From NCBI GenBank assembly GCA_900491605.1, contig UESW01003828.1, positions 1,596,257-1,660,256 on the forward strand: DNA of 64,000 bases, written 5' to 3'. Both the position numbers and the translations under genes were made by a program. This document shows positions 19,759 through 31,495 of this stretch, piece by piece. The notes below the pieces were generated by a model that was not told the DNA's origin, did not search any database, and worked only from the letters and a program-made list of their open reading frames with translations. Origin of the DNA: Calamus simplicifolius. Taxonomy: Eukaryota; Streptophyta; Magnoliopsida; Arecales; Arecaceae. How positions within the stretch are numbered: the first letter of the stretch is position 1; every line of letters begins with the position of its first letter.

Positions 19759-22532
19759 AGACCTATGCAAGCTTAAGGAATATGAGTAAAATGAAAGGTG
19801 TAAATTTTAAGTACTTTCATTGATAACAATATGCAACAATATCTACCATGCATGCATGCTATGGGGCAAATGTTTTTGAAATATTTTTGCAGTCGGTAGT
19901 AGCACATACTTTAGATGGTTTTTTTCATCTTGTTTTATTTTACATTCAAAAATTCCTTTTTAGCTTTTTGAGAGAGGCTTTTCTGGTTTTGTTTTCAGGG
20001 AAAGAGTTGTTGAAGGTTCCATCCAAAACAAATTATTCATGTGCAAATACTCATTTCCATTTAAACCTTCCCAAGGTGAAGAAGGGGATGATCGTTAGGG
20101 TATTGCTGAATTCATTTCTATAAACATCAAAGGCGTAAGACCAAGAAAACTTTTACCAGTCTTTCATTATATGTATTCATAACATGTGACAATGGGTTAT
20201 ATATTGTACCAGTCTTTGTTTAGAATGATGTATGGACCTTAGATGTGGACACTTCCATTAGAAGATCAATGGAGTAAATTATAACAAAGAAAAGAAGCAG
20301 TATCGGATTTGTTAAGGTATTTAATTAATTAAGTATCTCTGACAGTTTCTGGGAAGAAGAAAGAAAGAAAAAAAAAAAGCAACTAACGAACACAGACCCC
20401 AGTCGTCATAAGAAAAGCCATTGCTTATATGGAGTCCTACGTGCGCCTCGCTGTCGTCGCGCTGGTGGTCGTCCGGCACTCCAAATAAATAAGAAAAAAA
20501 AATCCCATTTGAAGGGCCTGAAATCGCCACTTTAATTAAATGGCGACTTCAGTTCACAGAAGTAACTGACGATTTTTGGCGGCTTGATATCATCACTCTA
20601 AGTAAAGATTTCAGTCCAAAAATTATCACTTTTAAGTGGCATTTTAACTTTTGTTCACTATTCTAACTAAGACTAAAAATGGATTAAATATGGATCGAAT
20701 AGTAGTATATCCATATTTATCCATATTTTTTAACGGATACGAATATTAAATGAATATTAAAATTCATGTCCATATTTATTCTAAACGGATAGGAATCGGA
20801 TTTCAAGCATATCCATATTTATTATATACGGATATGAATCGGATATCAAACATATCCATATTTATTATATATACATATACGAATCGATATCAAGTATATC
20901 CATATTTGTTATATAGGATACTGGTACAAATCGGATATTAAGATATTGTTTGATATAAAAAATGCTAACCCTAGATACTATAATACAAAAAATTAGGATA
21001 CTTAATTCTGCATTGAATTTTGATGTCAATTTGAAATAGAGATGTTCTATAATACTAACCAATATGTACATTATGTATGCTGTGGCACTATAAATTCAAG
21101 CGGTGCTAATATATCTTATAGCACTCGGTTAGTTCATACAAATTTTCATGCTATTTGGTGCATAACTTGCAGACAAACCAAACGAATTTATCTATAAGAA
21201 TCAAATGCTTGAGATGAGGCAAAATTTCAGAAAAGAAAACGAGAATACATACAGGATCCAAATAAGTCTCAGGCTTATAACGTTCCTTATCACCGGTACA
21301 AACGCAGCTTCGCGACCTTCACAAACCTAGAAAAGTTCCTCACTGCTACCACCATCACTTTCCTACAACAATAAATTTAGCCTCTTTCCTCCCTCCATCA
21401 AAGAAATTAGAAGTTATAAATAGCAACAATAAGTAGGAACTAACGTTTTGGTGATGAGAACTACTATTACATAACTATAGAATTGATTCTCAAACTTATC
21501 CATGCACCAAGTCTCTTGATAAAGTTTCAGGTGTGAGAAGATGAGGTCATTTTGAGGATAACCTCCTTATTACACAATTATTAGATGATTTTAGTGCAAG
21601 TAATTCCACCAGCAAGTATCTTATTTCTTAAAAAAGAAACCTTATTTCACTTGACAACGTATTTGATCATCTAGCTAAAGTTTCTCAAAGAGAGATACAA
21701 ATTATACTACAAGACATAATTAGAGAGAAGGTAAATTAAATATGAAGAGAAAGTCTCTTCCTTTTGTTAGGAACTCTCTAACAGCATATGAAGAGAAAGC
21801 AAGAAAATTAAATAATTTAAGTAGTCAAATACCAATAGACGACAGAATTCAATGGAGTTATACATGTATGGGTGGACCAGCATATTTGCCTGAGCGCATG
21901 TCGAGACTACGCCGGGTTTTTATTGTCTCAAGCCATGCATAATCTTCTATCCTCTCATTCGCTCACAGTTCGTTTTCAATTGCTGTCATTAAGAAGGTCT
22001 GTCACATGGTCTCCAACTCTTTGAAGGAACTCATATTTTATTTAAATATATTTTACAATTTTATTATCACATTCCGAATTGACCAGCAATTTATATCCAT
22101 TCTTGCATATGCAATAATCCATCTGTCCTTTCTATTCCCATACCATTTCAAATTTCAATAATGGCGTGAGAAATGGAAAACAAAAGCTTGGGAAGGACCA
22201 ATACGGAAGTCTCTGCTAGGTAACCTTTTGGAGGTTTGCTTGATATGCCATGGAGATGGTAAAATGTAAGATATCATCTTATAGGAAAATAAGCAATCCA
22301 GAAACTTCTTCTCATAAAGACTAATTAAAGTATCGACTTCATATATATACAAGAGTTGAAAAATTATGTTTTTTCCGCAAGGACAGATTTTGATGAGAAT
22401 AGGTGAGCTTTACTTACTGAAACTGGAGTATGGGTAGTCATGATAATAGGTACCAATCCACTTCTTCAGAGTATGACGGAGCAAGGACATCAAGCACAAC
22501 GCAAGAAGTAACAGTAGTGAAACAGTGCAAGT
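19759..22532. other. unassigned AT-rich region
   Basis: No ORF with family features is seen on either strand, and no exon-like run. It has a short dyad around TTTAATTAAA (20527-20545, arms CGCCACTTT and AAATGGCG) and the CCATATTTATT tandem repeat. It may be old transposon debris or single-copy DNA. Confidence 0.4.
20690..20945. repeat. degenerate tandem repeat, ATCCATATTTATT/GGATATGAATCGGATAT
   Basis: About four to five diverged units of roughly 55-60 bp, each with ATCCATATTTATT, then a GGATANGAATCGGAT part and a TATCAA spacer. The halves are partly complementary (ATATCC and GGATAT), so each unit can fold. Confidence 0.75.
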
Positions 22533-25500
22533 TTTTTTTTTTTTTTTTTTGGTACAGACGGGCGATCACACTTATCTAGTGCGAATCAGCCCAGAAAGAT
22601 CGAAATACATTATTTGCTGCAACAGAGAAGGGCAGAAGTCTTCCGGCTTCCAAATCCATGAACCAGCATGCGCCACGGACGAAGCCATCCAGTCCGCTGC
22701 AGAATTAGCTTCACGATAAATATAGCGGGTCTGGGCGCATTCAACCTCCCACCGGATAAACCAAATATCCGAAATAATTGGGTTAGCAGGGCCAGAATGG
22801 CAACTCTCCTTCTAAAGCCAAGAGATGACCGACCTAGAATCACCTTCAACCAGAATCCTCTGGGCATAAAGAGTCCGGACAGCATAAGAAATACCGGCCC
22901 AAGCCACAAGAAGCTCAGACATAGGGACGAAGGAGTCGAGAGAACCAAAACCTCCAGCTCCCAGCAGCTCTCCTTGTGGACCACGGATGACGAAAGCAGA
23001 GCCAGCCGCTCGACCTCGGACACTCCCATCAAAGTTGATTTTGACAAACCCTGGAGGGGGGGCTCCCAAGAAATAAAAGTCGTATGCCGGTTCGCTGCCA
23101 AGGAAGCAGGGGAGCCCCAGAGGCCAGAGACATCAGAACCAACATTGGCACAGTCTGCCACCAGCGATCGAATCCACCTCACAATCCAGGGGGAAGAAAT
23201 ATGATCATCTGTGAAGAGGAGCTGGTTTCTCGAAAGCCATATCTGATAAGCTGAGACAGCCCAAGACCACTTTTCTGAAGAGATCCTCTACAGAGATCAA
23301 GAAAAAAAGTGGAGCGAGGGGATCCCATATCATCCAACCTGACTGGATAAACCACCATGCGCCATATCTGTCTAGCTCTGGGGCACATGAAGATATCATG
23401 CTCAGCAGACTCCTCCTCCAACGTACAAAAAGGATATGACGAATGAATCGACAAACCCCTTCAAGAGAGAAGGGCACAGGTTGGAAGACAGTCCCACAGA
23501 AGCTTCCAAATAAAAATCTGCACCCTAAGGAGAATGGGAAGCCTCCAAATCCATGCAGCATCCATCGATCTCTCCGGCACTGGCCTGAAAATCGCCATCA
23601 AGTCCCTGGTGGGAGCCCTAGTGAGACAGGAATTCTGCCAAAGTCTAGAGTCGGTAACCTGGCCAGGAGTAAGAGGCATCGAGAGAATACGCCTAGAGAG
23701 CTCCATCCCGAAAAATCGGGTCACCGAGGGGGCATGCCAGGCAGGGGGATCCAAGGTGATCAAATCCTTAACCCTTAATCTGGGAGGGATATCAATACTG
23801 ATATATGAGGGCCATCGTGAGAGAGGAAGCTTAGAAATCCAGGTATCTTTCAAGACATCTATCAATGATCCATTTCCAATCATCCATGAAATATTACCTA
23901 GAATAGCATGACCGAACCGACAAACTTCCCTCCAAAAGAAGGAGCATCCTCGAGGCGGCCTGATGAGAGAAGCCGCCGTCTAGTCCCCATACCTAACTCG
24001 CATTAGAGTACTCCAAAGACAATGCGGCTCTAGGAGGAATTTGGTTGCATGTCTGGCCAGAAGGGCATCCCTTCTAGCGATAAGAGACTGAATCCCGAGA
24101 CCGCCATCTTTAATGGGCATGCAGACCGTAGTCCAGGATAATAGGTGAGTACATGACCTTCTTGCATGGAAGCCCATAGAAAATCACGGAAACATCTCTC
24201 GATCCTCTTCAGATAAGTGATCGGAATGACCGTGTTGGACAGAAGGTACAGAGGAAGAGAGAAAAGAACCGAACGGATAATGATGACCCTAGCCATCATA
24301 GAAAGGCCTGTAACCTGCCATCCCTCCATACGCTGACGAATCCTCCTCTCAAGGTCGGAATAGTTAGAGCAACGGGGACGACGCCCCATGATAGGGATCC
24401 CCAAATACATAAACCTGTCGGTCTGAGAAGATATGCCAGACAAATTAATAATGGCTTCCCTGGTAGACCTAGTAGTCTTCGGGCTAAAGCATATTGAAGA
24501 CTTTAGAAAATTAACCTTCTATCCCGAAGCCTGACAATACCTCTGAATAATGGAGTAGAATGAAGCCGCATTATCAATGGAGGTCTGACCTAGGAGGATA
24601 CAGTCGTCCGTGAATAGAAGATGAGAGACCAAGGGGCCCTCAGAACCAGCCATAAAAGGGACAATCCGCCGATCTATCTGAGCCTGGTAGAAAGCACGAG
24701 AAAGATCATCCACGGCCAGAATAAACAGCAAAGGGATAGAGGGCATCCCTGCCGAAACCCTACTGAAGAGTGAAAAAACTCGGTCGGACTCCCATTAATG
24801 ATCAGAGAAAAGGATGGCCTCTGAACACAAGCCATGATCCACTCAATGAACAGACCATCAAACCCAAACTCATGAAGAGAGCGGTGCAAGAAGGCCCAAC
24901 TCAGTCTATCATAGGCTCTCTCCATATCAAGCTTAACAGCCATAAGACACGGCTAGCCGGAGCTCTCTGAAGATCATGCATAAACTCCTGGGCGATGAGA
25001 ACATTATCAAAAATGGAACGCCCTCTAATAAATGCCCCCTGCTCAGCCAAAATGAGGCGGGGGATCACCAAGCCAAGGCGGCGAGCTAAAAGCCGAGCAC
25101 ATACCTTATATAGAGTAGTACAAAGACTAATAGGTCGAAAGTGCTGCGGTCGGGAGGCATCCGTTCGCTTGGGCACCAAAGAAATAAAGGTCTGGTTCCA
25201 GTCTGCAGGAATGTGTTTAGATTGGAACACTGACTGAATTGCCTGAGTCACCTCCTGCCCAACAATGTCCCAATAGTGATGGTAAAAGAAAGGCGGGAAC
25301 CCATCAGGCCCAGGGGCCTTATCCGGTCCAAGCTCCCAAAGGGCCACCTTGATCTCTTCCGCTGTAATAGATCTGACAAGCCTGATGTTTTCAACGGAAG
25401 AGACCTTCCCAGAGTCCGGAACCAACGTAACCGAGCCCCCCTCTCCTGAGGTCTCAGCCCACCTGGACTGAAAAAAATCAAGAAGCAGATCCCTGATAGA

Positions 25501-25590
25501 GTGGATGTCCTCCTGAATATTTTCCTCATCATCAACTAATATTCGAATACTATTCGCTGCACGCTGCTTCAAAGTTGCCTGATAAAAAGT
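22533..25590 (-). mobile_element. LINE (plant L1-type), 5'-truncated
   Basis: A poly(T) run at about 22533-22551 is the poly(A) tail of a - strand element. Upstream on - are RNase H, zf-RVT and RT in reverse order, as in plant L1 ORF2. The endonuclease and ORF1 are missing. I could not find a clear target duplication. A related shorter copy lies at 27629-28700. Confidence 0.9.
22600..25572 (-). pseudogene. LINE ORF2 remnant: reverse transcriptase, zf-RVT and RNase H
   Basis: On - from 25572: a helical stretch, then RT motifs DKAPGPDGFPPFFYHHYW and HFRPISLCTTLYKV (24901-25572), a frameshift near 24930, KLDMERAYDRLSW with a catalytic aspartate, GFRQGCPLS, and LLFTDDCILLG, where the usual FADD appears as FTDD. 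The thumb has MYLGIPIMGR (24030-24443). The zf-RVT part includes FCTLEEESAEHDIFMCPRA near 23380-23440. The C-terminal RNase H (22812-23069) has VKINFDGSV and SELLVAWAGI. Several frameshifts break it. It would prime cDNA synthesis at a nicked target site. Endonuclease is absent through 5' truncation. Confidence 0.85.
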
Positions 25591-27240
25591 TACACAAGGA
25601 CGCTATCCTGACAACGCCACGTCCGACCACTGTTCTATACCCAAAAAGAGCAGTTCTAATAGATAAACCATCTATGGAATTCAGATATGTAATTATATCA
25701 TTGGCAAGGCAAGAAATCTAACGGCTTCTCCAAATTTTAAAAATCATCATTTAAAATTTGGTAGAGACGTGCCAAGAGACAGGCATGAGATGACTTGCGC
25801 CTAGAGACAGGCGGGGCGGAGCATGGTGTGCAACCATGCCGGGCGCGGGAGAGACGCGCCAAAGCAAGTGGTGAAGATGAAGTCACCACTACCCAGGTTG
25901 GGAGGGGCGAGAGAAGATTTCTACAGGAGGAGATCCAGATCTACTTGGAGGGGCAATGTGATGAGGACGTCGGCATTTTTAAGTGGGGGAGGATTGTCAT
26001 GGCCCCAACCTTTGCATCGGGCGAGGTTGGCGGAGGCAAGCCAAGGAGCAGTGTGCATCCGTTGGGACGAGCGCGCAGGAGGCGTGCCACCCAAGGACTT
26101 GGCCGAAGGGTATGTAGGCCATGGCACGGCCCGGCGACACTTGGCGTAGCTGTGACACGAGACTGAGGCTGAGGCGCAGCTTGCAGCACCAGATGCAGCA
26201 TCAGCACACGGCCAGGCTGAGCAGTAGCTTGGGCCAGCCCTGCAATGCTCCTTAGACTGCAAGAACCCCCGGGGTGGCTAGAGACAGGAGGCTGCGTAAG
26301 AATATTGAAGAGGAAACTCTTTCATGACCCGACTAGAAGGCCAAGGCTCGGAGCCAAGGCTAGTGCACCGTTGCAAGGGATGGCACGAGCACGGGCAAGC
26401 CATGGGGCAGGCTTGCCAAACCTTGGGCGCATGGATTCGATGGTCCATGGGGTGGCCCAAGGGCATGACTGGAGGGGCCATAGGGACGGCATCGAGTTGA
26501 GCGGCATGCGGAGGGACGAAGCGGAGTCTACATCAACGTTGCTCAGATTGGCCAGGCGTTCCATCGCTTTGGGCCAAGATGTATGGGCAATGCCGACCAA
26601 CATAAGGTTCCGCCAAGGAGAACCTTACGCAGGGCAGAGCGATCTCACGTGGTCTTGCCTTGGAGTGGGTGCGGTCTAATCTTACTTTACTAAGTGGCAG
26701 TTATGATTAAAAAAATTAAAAATTAAATATATTTTTGAATCATAAACTTAAAAATATTTCATTTTAATTTTTTAACTTTAAAAACTTATAAAATTATTTT
26801 TAAACTTTATTTTTTATTTTTATTTAGTTTTTATTGTTAAAAATAAATTTTAAGAATAATTTTAATAACTTCTTAAAGTTTAAAAAATAATATATATTTT
26901 TAATTTAAAGATAAAAAATATAGTTTAATTAAATAAAAAATAATCTGACACTGCTGCCACTTTAAAAAGGGCCTCACTTGTGAGCTCTTGTTTAAAGCGA
27001 TGTTATTTGGCATAGATTTTATGTGAATGCTATGGACGAAACATTTTTACAAGAAAATGTTAAAGAAAAAAATTTCATCAAAATAAAAAAATATTTAAAT
27101 GATGCTTCTAAGAAGCCATTTTATCCCATTTTCACGATAAAATTTTATTTTAAACAAAAAAGTTATGCTTAAGTTACGCCAATGCATCATTTGAAATGAT
27201 ATTTTTAAAAATATTATTTTAAATAACATTTTTATTTATC

Positions 27241-27264
27241 ATATATATATATATATATATATAT
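27241..27264. repeat. (AT)12 microsatellite
   Basis: A pure AT dinucleotide run inside AT-rich DNA. Confidence 0.9.
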
Positions 27265-27495
27265 TTTTATAAATAATTTTTATTAATATCATTCACGTAA
27301 AATCAATATCAAATGATACCGATTTAAAAAAGTACTCCTCGCTTGTCCATATGCAAACCTATTACCATCTCGTGGTACGTAGGTAGGTACAAGTTCTTGA
27401 AACCAAGTGATCCTGGATGAGTCTACGAAGGAAAGTTTTATCCGTGCATAAGATGCGCAATAAAATTCGTTTAACATTGACACGTGCAGTGATAT

Positions 27496-27582
27496 GCGCG
27501 AATGATTAATTCACGCCACCGATCTTGCAGCACCGCATCACTGCGCGAATGATTAATTCATGCGACCGATCTTACAGCACAG
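27496..27582. repeat. 47-bp tandem duplication
   Basis: Two adjacent copies with GCGCGAATGATTAATTCA followed by CCGATCTT and CAGCAC; offset 47 bases, a few mismatches. It lies 45 bases before the tail of the second LINE. Confidence 0.85.
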
Positions 27583-27628
27583 AAGAGCGGTGTAGCGAGA
27601 CTTTTTCGAGGCTTTTCGTTCATAATTT

Positions 27629-28700
27629 TTTTTTTTTTTTTTTTTTGGTTTTAAACCAACGATCACACAAGTTTCATATGAATCAGCCCAGATACATCAG
27701 AAGACAAAATATGCTAAAGAATAATAGGACAGTGATTTTCAAGCCTCCAAATCCATGAACCAGTATGCTGAGCCATAGAGGTAGCCATCCAATCTGCTGC
27801 CACATTGGTTTCTCGATATATGACGGATTAGGACAGAGCCGGTCACTCGCAGAATTAACCAAATATCCTTCAAGATTGGATTAGAGGGACCTTCAAACAA
27901 TTCTCCATCTGCAACCAAGAAATGACCGTCATAGAATCACCCTCAATCATGATCCTAAGAGCGCGGAGAATCTGAACGGCGTAAGAAATTCCCGCCCAAG
28001 CCGCATAGAGCTCAGCCATCGGAACAGAGTAGTCAAGAGAACCAAAACCTCCTACAGCCAATAAATCACCCATCGCCCCACGGATGATGAATGCAGAACC
28101 AGCAGCTCTACCATGGACACTCCCATCGAAGTTGATTTTGACAAACTCTGGAGGGGGGGCTCCCAAGAGATGAAAACCGGATACCAATTCGCTGCCGAAG
28201 CAGCACGGGAACCCCAGTGGCCAAAGGAGCCAGAACCAACACCAGAGAAGACACGGCCATAGTCCATAATCAGCAATCTTATCTTCCTCACAATCCTATG
28301 AGGAGAAGCTCTGATATTAGAAAAATGAACTCATTACTTGACAGCCAAATCTGATATGCCGTGGCTGCCCAAAGACCACGCTTATGCTGAGATCCCCACC
28401 AAATATCATGAAAAAAGGAGGAGCGCGGAGATGTCATAGCCTCCAATCTACTAGAAAAACCCATCAGATGCCATATCCGTCGAGCTTTAGGACATAGAAA
28501 GATAGCGTGGTCATCCGTCTCCTTCTCCAGCCGACAAAGAGGACAGATCGGCTGAATAGACACCCATCCATAAATATTCAAGTAACAGAAGCCATGTGCA
28601 TGTTCACGATGACTAAAGCCAGGGGTCTTGTGGAGCCAATTTACTTTATCTAAGATCCAGCCAACGTCGTACACATGACCTCGCAAAGCGCGTGCCACTC
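27629..28700 (-). mobile_element. LINE fragment, same family as 22533-25590
   Basis: A poly(T) run at about 27629-27649 is the tail. On -, RNase H (27870-28187: VKINFDGSVHGRAAGSAF, AELYAAWAGISYAV) and zf-RVT (28288-28698: CPLCRLEKETDDHAIFLC) are similar to the first copy. The RT is absent: 5' truncation at about 28700. The RNase H frame is fairly well kept. Confidence 0.85.
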
Positions 28701-28827
28701 TGCTTCTGTGTTCTCATCGACGCATGCAACGTAGTCTTGATACGAGCTTTTAACTCTAAGAGGCCGTCGTAATCTAAATTACTACTTGAGTGGTAATCTA
28801 TATTATCTCAAGAAAAATAATTATTCA
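28701..28827. other. left part of a DNA-transposon-like element split by element C (possible)
   Basis: From about 28767 the sequence GTAATCTAAATTACTACTT resembles, in reverse complement, AAGTAGTAATCTATCTTAT near 47484. It breaks at 28827, where the first Tat LTR fragment begins, preceded by ATTCA. Confidence 0.35.
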
Positions 28828-29093
28828 TGTTGCCGCCGCGATCCGTCCTCCAACTCGGGTGCGGTTGATCTCCTGGGGCAGACCTGCACAGAAGTCCTCA
28901 CGCGAGGGGTGTTGGGGGTGGCCCTCCGCGGAAGACCCTCCGACGCTCAAGTCAGTGGGAGAAATCGGCGATCAACAGAAAATAGGGAGGTGGATCTCTC
29001 CGGGGAGTCTCTCCAGGGGCGACCGATCGGGAGCTCACAAAGGGGGAGCGCCGATTAGCAGCAGGGGAGAGCGGGAGAGTGAGAGTGAGCGCA
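28828..29093 (-). mobile_element. LTR fragment at the left edge of element C
   Basis: It is the first 266 bp (on +) of the C-type LTR, TGTTGCCGCC to GAGTGAGCGCAT, very like 30087-30352. It stops abruptly where inverted interior sequence begins. ATTCA before it differs at one base from ATCCA after the right LTR of C (46139-46143). Confidence 0.8.
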
Positions 29094-29379
29094 TTGAGAT
29101 AAACCCGATGATGCTCCGCCAACTATTGGGGGCCACCATCGCCGGACAGATGTTGTACTGTGTCATGATTTCCTTCACCAGGGGATGAAGAGGAAACCGG
29201 AGGCTTGCCTTCAAACTGTCTTCATAGATGAAGACCCCATCCTCCAGATCTCGCGAGACTCTATGTTCAGGTCCCGGCAATCGCAGGACAACGTCTGGGG
29301 GTATGTCATACCTTTGGCGAATCTTTCCCACATCCTCAGCAACGATCTCCGAAGCTACGTCGTCGGGGCTCATCGTCAT
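29094..29379 (-). pseudogene. inverted fragment of the antisense gene exon 1
   Basis: On - from the ATG at 29379 it reads MTMSPDDVASEIVAEDVGKI and on to NSWRSIIGFISM, then ends at the rearrangement junction. It differs from the intact-end copy (31496-) at about 9 of 97 residues, all substitutions, so the two have diverged since copying. Confidence 0.85.
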
Positions 29380-30086
29380 CTTAGCCGGGAAAAGCACCAG
29401 GCGAAACAGCAAACGTTGCAAAGGACAGGACTCTCCAGGAAACGGAATGAGAGGATATTGCAAACATATATAGCGCTGCTATCGCTTTGCTTCCCCCTAA
29501 GGAAGCCGTCTTAAGAAGATGAGGCGCCTCGCCCGAGGCGTCCGGAACTGCCTCGACAAACGCCGCATTAATCGGGATTTACTACATGGCGTTTTCCCAA
29601 CCGTCACCCCAAGAGGAGCCTTACCCACGAAGGCATGATGACCTCGCTGCATTAATTAGGGCATCATTGCGTAGGAAATCAGGTACATGCGCCCGAACGC
29701 AGGTCGCACCACCAAGGCCTATACTCCCTACGCCCGAACCTACGCTTCGAACTAGGGAGTGGAGGGCATGTGTTGGGGGGTAAAATTGTCATTGCATCAA
29801 TATTCATGCGAGGAGGCTAAGACCGGCCCCGTCCCTCCGCCCGCCATGATGTCCCCGAGCTCCCATGGCTCGTCTCCCCTGGGCTTCCATAGCTCGGCTC
29901 CCCTGAGCTTCCCGCAGCTCGTCTCTCCCCGAGCTCCCGTAGCTTGGCTCCCCCGAGCTTCCTGCAGCTCGTCTCTCCCCGAGCTCCCGTAACTCGGCTC
30001 CCCGAGCTTCCGCAGCTCTCTCCCGAGCTCCCGTAGCTTGGCTCCCCCGAGCTTCCGTAGCTCGGCTCTCCCCAAGCTCCCAAATC
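29094..30086. repeat. inverted copy of the 3' end of element C
   Basis: Reverse complement of about 30711-31783: the exon 1 start of the antisense gene, its leader, the polypurine tract and the outer end of the LTR (29770-30086). With 30711-31783 it forms a near 1-kb inverted repeat around 30087-30710. It has fewer repeat units in the GAGCTCGGGG array than the right arm. Confidence 0.85.
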
Positions 30087-30376
30087 TGTTGCCGCCGGGA
30101 TCCGTCCTCCAACTCGGGCGCGGTTGATCTCCTGGGGCGGACCTGCACAGAAGTCCTCACGCGAGGGGCGTTGGGGGTGGCCCTCCGCGAAAGACCCTCC
30201 GATGCTCAAGTCAGTGGGAGGAATCGGCGATCCACATAAAATAGGGAGGTGGATCTCTCCGAGGAGTCTCTCCAGGGGTGACCGATCGGGAGCTCACAAA
30301 GGGGGAGCACCGATTAGCAGCAGGGGAGAGCGGGAGAGTGAGAGTGAGCGCATACCTGAGGGAATCTGGGAGTGCC

Positions 30377-30388
30377 ATATTTATAGGT
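30377..30388 (-). promoter_or_regulatory. TATA box in 3' LTR of C
   Basis: On - AACCTATAAATATGGC. Same position as in the 5' LTR (45309-45321) and in LTR D. Confidence 0.6.
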
Positions 30389-30689
30389 TGTCACCTGGAT
30401 CTTGAGTGCCTTCTGGAAGGTTCGAGGGTTGTTAGGATATGGAGATGGATCGAATCGGGCTGTTATGGGGCCGTTGGGATCCGTATCCTGTTTGTTAAGG
30501 GATCGACAGCTAGGAGAGCTCCTCGATGGCTTGAGATCTGGTAGGTGGGTAGATCTCAGGTAGCTGTGTTAGGCTCTAGGCCACTTTTCGACATGATTCT
30601 TTGCCTAAGATGCTGTTACGATAGGCTTAGGCTCTCCTGTGCCAGGTTCCGCGGGGGTGAGTTTCGGATCATGGATCGCTCAGGAAAGA

Positions 30690-31020
30690 CGAGCTGTGGG
30701 GAAGATTGGGCTATGGAAGCTCGGAGAAAGACGAGCTATGGAAGCCCGGGGAAGTCGAGCTACGGAAGCTCAGGGCAGCCGAGCTACGAGAACTCGGGGA
30801 GAGACGAGCTGCGGGAAGCTCGGGGGAGCCGAGCTACGGAAGCTCGGGGGAACCGAGCTGCGGGAGCTCGGGGAGAGACGAGCTGCGGGAAGCTCGGGGG
30901 AGCCGAGCTACGAAAGCTCGGGGGAGCCGAGCTACGGGAGCTCGTGGAGAGATGAGCTGCGGGAAGCTCGGGGAAGCCGAGCTATGGAAGCCCGGGGGAG
31001 ACAAGCCATGGGAGCTCGGG
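30690..31020 (-). repeat. GAGCTCGGGGGAGCCGAGCT hairpin array in 3' LTR of C
   Basis: About 13 to 15 units of roughly 20-23 bp alternating AAGCTCGGGGGAGCCGAGCT and GAGACGAGCTGCGGG. GCTCGG and CCGAGC pair around a GGGGA loop. The array is present in inverted form at 29850-30080 and directly at 45610-46060. Confidence 0.85.
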
Positions 31021-31103
31021 GACATCATGGCGGGCAGAGGGACGGGGCCGGTCTTAGCCTCCTTGCATGAATATTGATGCAATGACAATTTTACCCCGTA
31101 ACA

Positions 31104-31120
31104 CATGCCCTCCACTCCCT
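31104..31120 (-). other. polypurine tract of element C
   Basis: On - AGGGAGTGGAGGGCATG next to the LTR start TGTTACGGGG. E has AGAGAGTGGGGGCCATG at the same place. Confidence 0.75.
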
Positions 31121-31495
31121 AGTTCGAAGCGTAGGTTCGGGCGTAGGGAGTATAGGCCTAGGCGGTGCGACCTACGTTCGGGCGTGCGTACCTGATTGCC
31201 TACGCAATGATGCCCTAATTAATGCAGCGAGGTCATCATGCCTTCGTGGGTAAGGCTCCTCTTGGGGTGACGGTTGGGAAAATGCCACGTAGTAAATCCT
31301 AATTAATGCGGCGTTTGTCGAGGCGGTTCCGGACGCCTTGGGCGAGGTGCCTCATCTTCTTAAGACGGCTTCCTTAGGGGGGAAGCAAAGCGATAGCAGC
31401 GCTATATATGTTTGCAATATCCTCTCATTCCGTTTCCTGGAGAGTCCTGTCCTTTGCAACGTTTGCTGTTTCGCCTGGTGCTTTTCTCAGCTAAG
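31121..31495 (+). promoter_or_regulatory. upstream region of the antisense gene in C
   Basis: A TATA-like CTATATATG lies at 31402-31410, about 85 bases before the ATG at 31496. E has CTTATTTAAAG about 130 bases before its ATG. No coding sequence is seen. Confidence 0.45.

Larger units (their letters stand above)
25591..27628. other. unassigned region with GC-rich island
   Basis: 25790-26690 is GC-rich with open frames on both strands (for example 25795-26166 and 26245-26679) but none has recognisable domains, and they mirror each other, as GC-rich non-coding DNA does. 26695-27300 is AT-rich. The island could be LTR or interior of an unrecognised element. Confidence 0.35.
30087..31103 (-). 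mobile_element. 3' LTR of element C
   Basis: On + TGTTGCCGCC to CCCCGTAACA. It contains the CCGATGCTCAAGTCAGTGG block near 30197, a TATA box on - (30377-30388, CCTATAAATATGG) and the GAGCTCGGGGGAGCCGAGCT array (about 30690-31020). Confidence 0.9.

Noticed and set aside
22500..22533. target duplication of the first LINE
   Set aside because: I compared bases before the poly(T) (GTGAAACAGTGCAAG) with those after 25590 (AAAAAGTTACACAAGG); similarity is too weak to claim.
22610..23204. 190- and 178-codon frames overlapping the LINE RNase H
   Set aside because: They are other frames of the LINE 3' part; the true frame is 22812-23069 on - with the RNase H motifs.
25795..26679. possible host gene in GC-rich island
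   Set aside because: Open frames on both strands mirror each other, with no known motifs, introns or start context.
30082..30086. AAATC as target duplication of element C
   Set aside because: The bases after the right LTR are ATCCA, which do not match; ATTCA at 28823-28827 fits better.
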